Below are positions 58,969 to 64,000 of a stretch of 64,000 nucleotides of DNA, piece after piece. Positions within the stretch are counted from its first letter, which is position 1. The number at the start of each line of letters is the position of its first letter. Made by a program: the position numbers and the translations under genes. The stretch is taken from contig JACEVL010000161.1 of NCBI GenBank assembly GCA_020284085.1, positions 1,084,501-1,148,500 on the forward strand, in the 5' to 3' direction. The stretch comes from Aporrectodea caliginosa (taxonomy: Eukaryota; Annelida; Clitellata; Crassiclitellata; Lumbricidae). The notes beneath the pieces were generated by a model. The model was given only the letters and a program-made list of their open reading frames with translations. It ran no database searches and was not told where the DNA came from.

Positions 58969-59462
58969 TAGGGATGTTAAACGATAATCGGAAAGCCGAT
59001 TATCGGTTTCTAAAACGATTATCGGTTTTCATTATTGACAAAACGATTATCGAATTCTGCCTCTCATATATAAAGGGGAACCTTCCACAGCCAACGAGGT
59101 GATAGTAGAAACCCCACAGCAACGTATAGCCTATTATATATAAAGCGGAGTCTTCCACAGCCAACGAGGTAATAGTAGAACCCCAACAGCGATATATTAT
59201 TGCCTCTTATATTATATAAAGCTGAGTCTTCCACAGCCAATGAGATAATAGTAGAACCCCCACAGCGACGTATTATTGCCTCTTATATATAAAGTGGAGT
59301 CTTCACGTTACGGTAAGCAGCGATTATCGGTTTTCAGTAACTTGCATTATATGATTATATATCAAATTTTCTATGAAGGCCAATAAAAAACGATAATCGG
59401 ATTAAAATCGGATTTCTAAAACCGATAATCGGTTTGCCAAAAACCCGATATTAACAACCCTA
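58969..59462. mobile_element. 494-bp hAT MITE inserted in a SINE tail
   Basis: Begins TAGGGATGTTAAACGATAAT and ends TTAACAACCCTA; 8-bp flanks GTATGTAT on both sides, though these are also microsatellite units. Subterminal CCGATTATCGGTTT palindromes. Holds four copies of a roughly 62-bp repeat (CTTCCACAGCCAACGAGGT) at 59060-59305. Confidence 0.8.
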
Positions 59463-59470
59463 GTATGTAT

Positions 59471-59690
59471 GTATGAGCACTTGTTATAGCGCCCATTCAA
59501 GATTTCTACTCAGAGGCGCTCCCGACTACAGCGCGGACACTGAATCGGAGTTTCACGCCGAGCGCATGAGCAATTGCGAGTGAAGGACTTGCCCAGGGTC
59601 CATACGCGGCGGCTTGAGGTGGATTCGAACCCGCAACCCTCCTGCTGCAAGGCACCGAACATACCCCTACACCACCGCACCCCATGTATG
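59471..59690 (-). mobile_element. tRNA-derived SINE
   Basis: Minus strand: A box GGTGGTGTAGGGGTATG, B box GGGTTCGAATCCACC, then CTGGGCAAGTCCTTCACTCG and CAATTGCTCATGCGC, ending GGGCGCTATAACAAG and a (CATA)n tail split by the MITE at 58969-59462. Confidence 0.8.
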
Positions 59691-59699
59691 CATGCTGTG

Positions 59700-60872
59700 T
59701 ATATATGGATGTATGTATACATGTATGGAGGGACTGCATTTTAAGTACCTCAAAATTGTTGCAGTGGTGGAACAGTAGGCTACCGTATTTCAGTGTGCAT
59801 ACAAACTGTTTAATCCAACTCCGTTCAGCATCCGTTTTCATCTTACCTAAGTCTTATACTGCAAGTAGTTCAGACTAGTTAAGACTTAAGAGTGCTCTGT
59901 GTGTTATAAGGGGTATTTATACGGTGCTACATGCATATTAAGAGTCTTCTTAATTATATATTAAGTGTCTTCTTAATTAATACCTACAGTATTTGCAAAC
60001 AATGCATGCAAGTTAATTACCTACCTACATGAAAGCGAGGTAAAGGAAGGTGAGGTGAGGTTAGGTTATGTAAATGGGGTGTGTCAGGTGTCATTAGCTT
60101 AGGGTATGCTTTAGAAAGTTTATGATTTAGGTAGCTCAGGTCAGTAAAATAAGGCAAGGCATGCAAGATAGGGTAAGACATCACAGGTTCTGGAAAGGTA
60201 AGTAGGGCAACAGAAGTTGACGATTCCATTACAGCTGTGTGAAGTGAATTGTTGTTGGTGAAAACATTGGCAATGCTGATAATGAAATGATGCTGAGAAT
60301 GATGAGAATATTGGTGATAATGATGATGACACTGACGGTGATGATCATGATGGTGACATAAACACTGGTGTTTAGCAAGTTACTTGAACTGATTAGGGCT
60401 CTTAGAATGTTGGTTATCGCTGCCTACTTTCCTGCCTGACCCGTCTGTCTGTGTCTGTCTGGCTTTGTTTCTGTCTGTCCCTTTCTCACTTTATCTCTTC
60501 CTCTCTTTCCTTCTTTTGTCTCTGTGCTCTCCTAATTGTCTCTGTGGCTATACATTTAGTTATCTTTGGCGGTCGGCCTCTGAGTCCTGTAGCTGTTAAC
60601 TGCTGGTCTGCTGGTTCTGTGTGGAGGTCGTATCTCTTTATTAGAAGCAGTTTCCCTCGGCGGCATCCATCCGTAGCTCTTGTCTCAGAAGCTGAAATCG
60701 CTTGCCAAGCAACAGCCTGCCGCTCTTTCGGCAGCAGGCCCACATAGGCCTCTTCATGAAACATTCCTCAGAGAGAGACAGTGACAGACAGAGACAGAGA
60801 GAGATTGGGGATAGGGGAGAGCGAGAGACAGAGATTAGGGATAGAGGAGAGAGACAGAGGGTGAGAGAGATA

Positions 60873-60952
<80 letters not shown>

Positions 60953-62180
60953 AGCAGGAGGTAGTCTGTCAGCTAGACAGACTACACTGAAAGACAGGCA
61001 AGATACATGCATACATGTCTTACCTTACAGTACCATATGCTTACCGGTATAATGGGTACATGCATAAAATACATCCATGCATAAAACATGTGCATGTAGC
61101 CCATCAGACAGACAGAGAGAGAAGCAGAGAAAAAACAGAAGTAGATTGTAGACTTTCAATCGATTCAATGATGTAGTGATGATGATTATGACAATGACAG
61201 CGGTGATGATGGTCATGATGATGATGATTGTGGTGACAATGGCGATGATGGTGGTCGTGGTGGTGATTGTTGAGTAGAGACGGATGGATTAAATCTGGTC
61301 TGCTTATCAATATACAACAGCCGACACAAAGTCCTATGTTGACACGGGAGACAGGTTGAAATGACAGGCTGACAATGCAGTAACTGTCAGGCTTTCATTG
61401 GGGACCTGAATTTCCGACTCCCCAACTGCCGCCGCTGCTTTCATGGCTTTTCATTTCAGCTGAAAAGAATCAAAAGTCATGGATGATTGTAGGGCAACAG
61501 GTTGTCGTCACCCACCTGGCCATTAACCTGGTGGGTATTATCTGAACATTTATATAGCGCCTTTGCGGAACCTCTCGACAGTGGTGATACATGGCTTATT
61601 GGCTATGCAACAGTCCTAAGTGATGCAACTCAGATAGGCTGAATATTTTATACAATACAGTATTATACAATCTGCTATAGTACAGTACCGTATGATGTGA
61701 TACAGTATCATACAATTCAATACTATATGATACAATAAGGTATACAGTGCAATATGGCGCAATACCATACAATGCAATTTATGGTGACGCAAAATACAGT
61801 TAAATGTGGCTGAAATTTGATGATGTTCGGTACAATAGCTTCAAGGTGCACATTCCTGTGTGCTATTACCTTGGTGGATTTAGTTTTATGTCATCATGCG
61901 TGGTTGACATTTCTGGTAATTTCATGGTTCAAAGATTTGGAGGCATTGAGCAGGGTAAAGCTGTTCAATTCGATTCTTTCTATGTAACAGTGACTCCTTC
62001 TTTGAAATCTACCACCTACAACTCAAGAATGCAACAGGCAGACTAGAAAATAGACAGCCTTGCATAGAGACAGACTGCTGTATAGTCTACAGAGAAACAT
62101 TCTGACTCTATGGTAGCAATGTGAAGGTTACAGAGAGATAGACAGAAACAGGTATGCAGGCAGATGTACATACCGATTTT
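59700..62180. other. No gene; microsatellites
   Basis: (GA)n at 60879-60951, a (GATGAT)n-like region at 61165-61270, GATACAGTATCATACAA-type repeats at 61650-61790, and a LINE/SINE-type tail TTTATATAGCGCCTTTGCGG at 61550. No conserved frame. Confidence 0.5.
60879..60951. repeat. (GA)n microsatellite
   Basis: About 73 bp of uninterrupted GAGAGAGA. Confidence 0.97.
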
Positions 62181-62665
62181 GTGTTAATCGATTTTGGAAA
62201 TGTTATCTATTCTGGTCTGGGCTCCTATCTTACCTTGGAATTGCAGTCTGTTCTTGATGCTGCTCTTCGCCTGATTAGTGGCCTCCCGAAATCTGGCCAC
62301 ATCTATCTACCTACATGTGCGATACTTTGCGCTGGTTGCCTATCCCTCAACGCATTGAATTTAAGATTTGAACTATTGTGAGGAACTGTTTGGTGGGAAT
62401 TGACCCAATTGATCTTGGCTCATTGTGTATCTCTGCCTTGTTTCTTCCTGGCCACAGGTCCCTTCCTTCTGGCTGATCAAGGTGTTCTTGTTCCCTGGGC
62501 TCATTCCTCTACAATTTGGCACAGACACTTTGCATTGTCGGTCTTGTGGCCTGGAACAACCTTCCTCATAAAACTAAAGCTGAGCCAGTCTCCTCTGTTT
62601 GGCAAACGCTTGAAGTCTATTCTCTTTGAACGAGGGTTCTCCTTGTCGCGCTGGGAGTGCTATTG
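62180..62665 (+). mobile_element. LINE ORF2 C-terminal fragment, frameshifted
   Basis: Pieces VYSGLGSYLTLELQ-like, SVLDAALRLISGLPKSGHIY, TYMCDTLRWLPIPQRIEFK and VAWNNLPHKTKAEP across frames show a CR1/L2 ORF2 C terminus. Same broad family as the LINE in hAT-B. Confidence 0.7.
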
Positions 62666-62752
62666 ATGAGCTTTTCCTTGAAGTTGCGCTTTGCAAATTT
62701 TCGTTTATGTTATATGTCATTTCTTAGGACATAGGCCACGGTCCATGTAGGA

Positions 62753-63624
62753 CAGGGGTGGGCAAACTACGGCCCGCGGGCCAGATCCGGCCCGCCAACA
62801 CTTTTTATCCGGCCCGCCAACACATTTTAGCCGGTCCACACAATTTTTCAGAAAAGTAAAAGTCTTAAAATTCAGACCCCAAGAAGAATTCCTCATGCTG
62901 CTTTCTTACTTGCTATTCCGGTTTGTGTTATTCGCATCCACTTAGACCTACGTCTGGAGTTCTGGGGCAACTAGATCGATGTTCTGCTCATTGTGCGAAT
63001 TTCAAAATTCGCCTCTGTCTCTGCCTACATGCGCGATGTGTTGCACTGGCTGTCTGTGGCCCAACGGATCTCATATCGAGTTGCTGCTTTGGTTTCACGC
63101 TGCATCCTTGGCTGTGCTCCATCTTACCTCTGCCGCCCAGTGTCCGACGTTGTAGTGCGTCGGGCGCTTCGCTCCGCGACGACGGGGCAACTCCTAGTTC
63201 CACGGCGTCGCTTGGCTGATATATGCAGCGCCGAGCTTTCTCGGTTGCCAGCCTCTCCATCTGGAATGACCTACCATCGGAACTGCGTTTGCTACCTCTG
63301 ACCAATCAAACTTGGTTTTATAAATCACTCAAGTCTTTTTTCTTTAGCCGTGGCTGGGCTGGGAACGCCCTGAGTAGGTTTGTTGAAGGGGTGCTATATA
63401 AGTGCCCAGACTGAATGAATGAATCACTCTGGATTAAGGGAAAATTGTTATGTATGTTCACAGCTGCATACATATCACAAGTTCCAGCCAAAGTATAATT
63501 AAATTTAATTCAGTAGACTTTTTTCATTTTAATAGTTATTAAAAGTTTAAAATTTGTTACCTGGCCCTCCGAATTTTTTTGGCGTTTAATGTGGCCCAAT
63601 GTGCCAAAAGTTTGCCCACCCCTG
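62753..63624. mobile_element. hAT element with exact 8-bp duplication, carrying a LINE
   Basis: Left CAGGGGTGGGCAAACTACGG, right AGTTTGCCCACCCCTG (with mismatches inwards), duplication ATGTAGGA at 62745-62752 and 63625-63632. GGCCCGCCAACA is repeated near the left end, GTGGCCCAATGTG near the right. Non-autonomous. Confidence 0.92.
62890..63425 (+). mobile_element. LINE 3' fragment inside the hAT element
   Basis: Encodes YMRDVLHWLSVAQRISYRVA, VVVRRALRSATTGQLLVPRR and, after a frameshift, RRAFSVASLSIWNDLPSELR. It ends GAAGGGGTGCTATATAAGTG with AATGAATGAATGAAT. Closest in the window to the LINE in hAT-B. Confidence 0.85.
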
Positions 63625-63632
63625 ATGTAGGA

Positions 63633-64000
63633 GGTCTATGTGTTGAATCTTCATTTATCTGGCGATCATTAATTTTTCACTTCAGTACATCATATAGTCT
63701 TTATTATTGTCATCGTTACCATTGTCAGCATCATCATAGTTTACTGACACTAGTCATCATAGCAGCCAAGTTGTGGCAGTGGCTCCATTTTTTGTTCATT
63801 CATCAATCCAGCGGTTCATGTTCACTTTCATCTGTTCTAATGTAATGTGGAGCTTGTATACAGGGCCGCTGTTGTAATGCACAAGAAATCAACCTGTAGT
63901 CTCATTCTGAAATCATAATCCTGTGGACAGAACTGGTCAAACGAGAAGTATTTTGTGCATGTTAATTTTTGCGTGCTTGTCTTCATGTCTTTTTTATTTG
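63633..64000. other. No gene recognised
   Basis: AT-rich unique sequence to the window end; no supported feature. Confidence 0.4.

Noticed and set aside
61804..62046. 80-codon plus-strand frame that looks faintly beta-rich
   Set aside because: No family recognised and no exon borders; not supported as a gene.

Overview
The window comes from an animal (metazoan, probably marine invertebrate) nuclear genome. A conserved animal gene is split into 32 coding exons by short GT-AG introns, and the rest is transposon debris: LINEs with APE-type endonuclease, hAT, piggyBac-like and Harbinger-like DNA transposons, tRNA-derived SINEs and many micro- and minisatellites. I cannot name the species from sequence alone.

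Region 1 (about 0.37-22.84 kb, minus strand) is one host gene, an orthologue of the deubiquitinase USP47. I could place all 32 coding exons from start to stop. Every junction phase matches, and the spliced length is 4,566 nt (1,521 aa plus stop). Cys, His and Asp boxes, zinc-ribbon cysteines, the ubiquitin-like C-terminal modules and the C-terminal tail are all recognisable. Its introns hold SINEs, LINE 3' ends, an internally deleted piggyBac-like element, two tiny TTAA-flanked MITEs, a hAT MITE and a 500-bp MITE beside a splice donor.

Region 2 (22.84-33.1 kb) is gene-poor. It has LINE fragments, a 433-bp palindromic-ended MITE, long AT/TG microsatellites, two possible but unproven exons of a secreted protein, and 1.3 kb (25.74-27.01 kb) of homopolymer blocks that looks like a sequencing or consensus artefact.

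Region 3 (33.1-39.84 kb) is a 6.7-kb minisatellite of a 21-bp unit. It starts inside the endonuclease domain of a LINE and is open in all three forward frames only because 21 is a multiple of 3.

Region 4 (40.27-44.62 kb) is the most interesting object: a complete, apparently intact autonomous hAT transposon with matching ends and a perfect 8-bp target duplication. It encodes a two-exon, about 1,006-aa protein with an N-terminal OTU cysteine protease (deubiquitinase-type) domain in front of a zinc finger and a hAT DDE transposase. Downstream of the stop, still inside the transposon, lies a captured, stop-interrupted C2H2 zinc-finger fragment.

Region 5 (44.6-64 kb) holds more transposons. At 48.1-55.3 kb four elements are nested (hAT in LINE in hAT, with a second LINE in the inner hAT), three of the layers visible through exact target duplications or an interrupted reading frame. 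Further on are a Harbinger-like MITE with a TTA duplication, two more hAT elements with exact 8-bp duplications (one carrying a LINE inside it) and a tRNA-derived SINE. I found no convincing host gene right of 23 kb.
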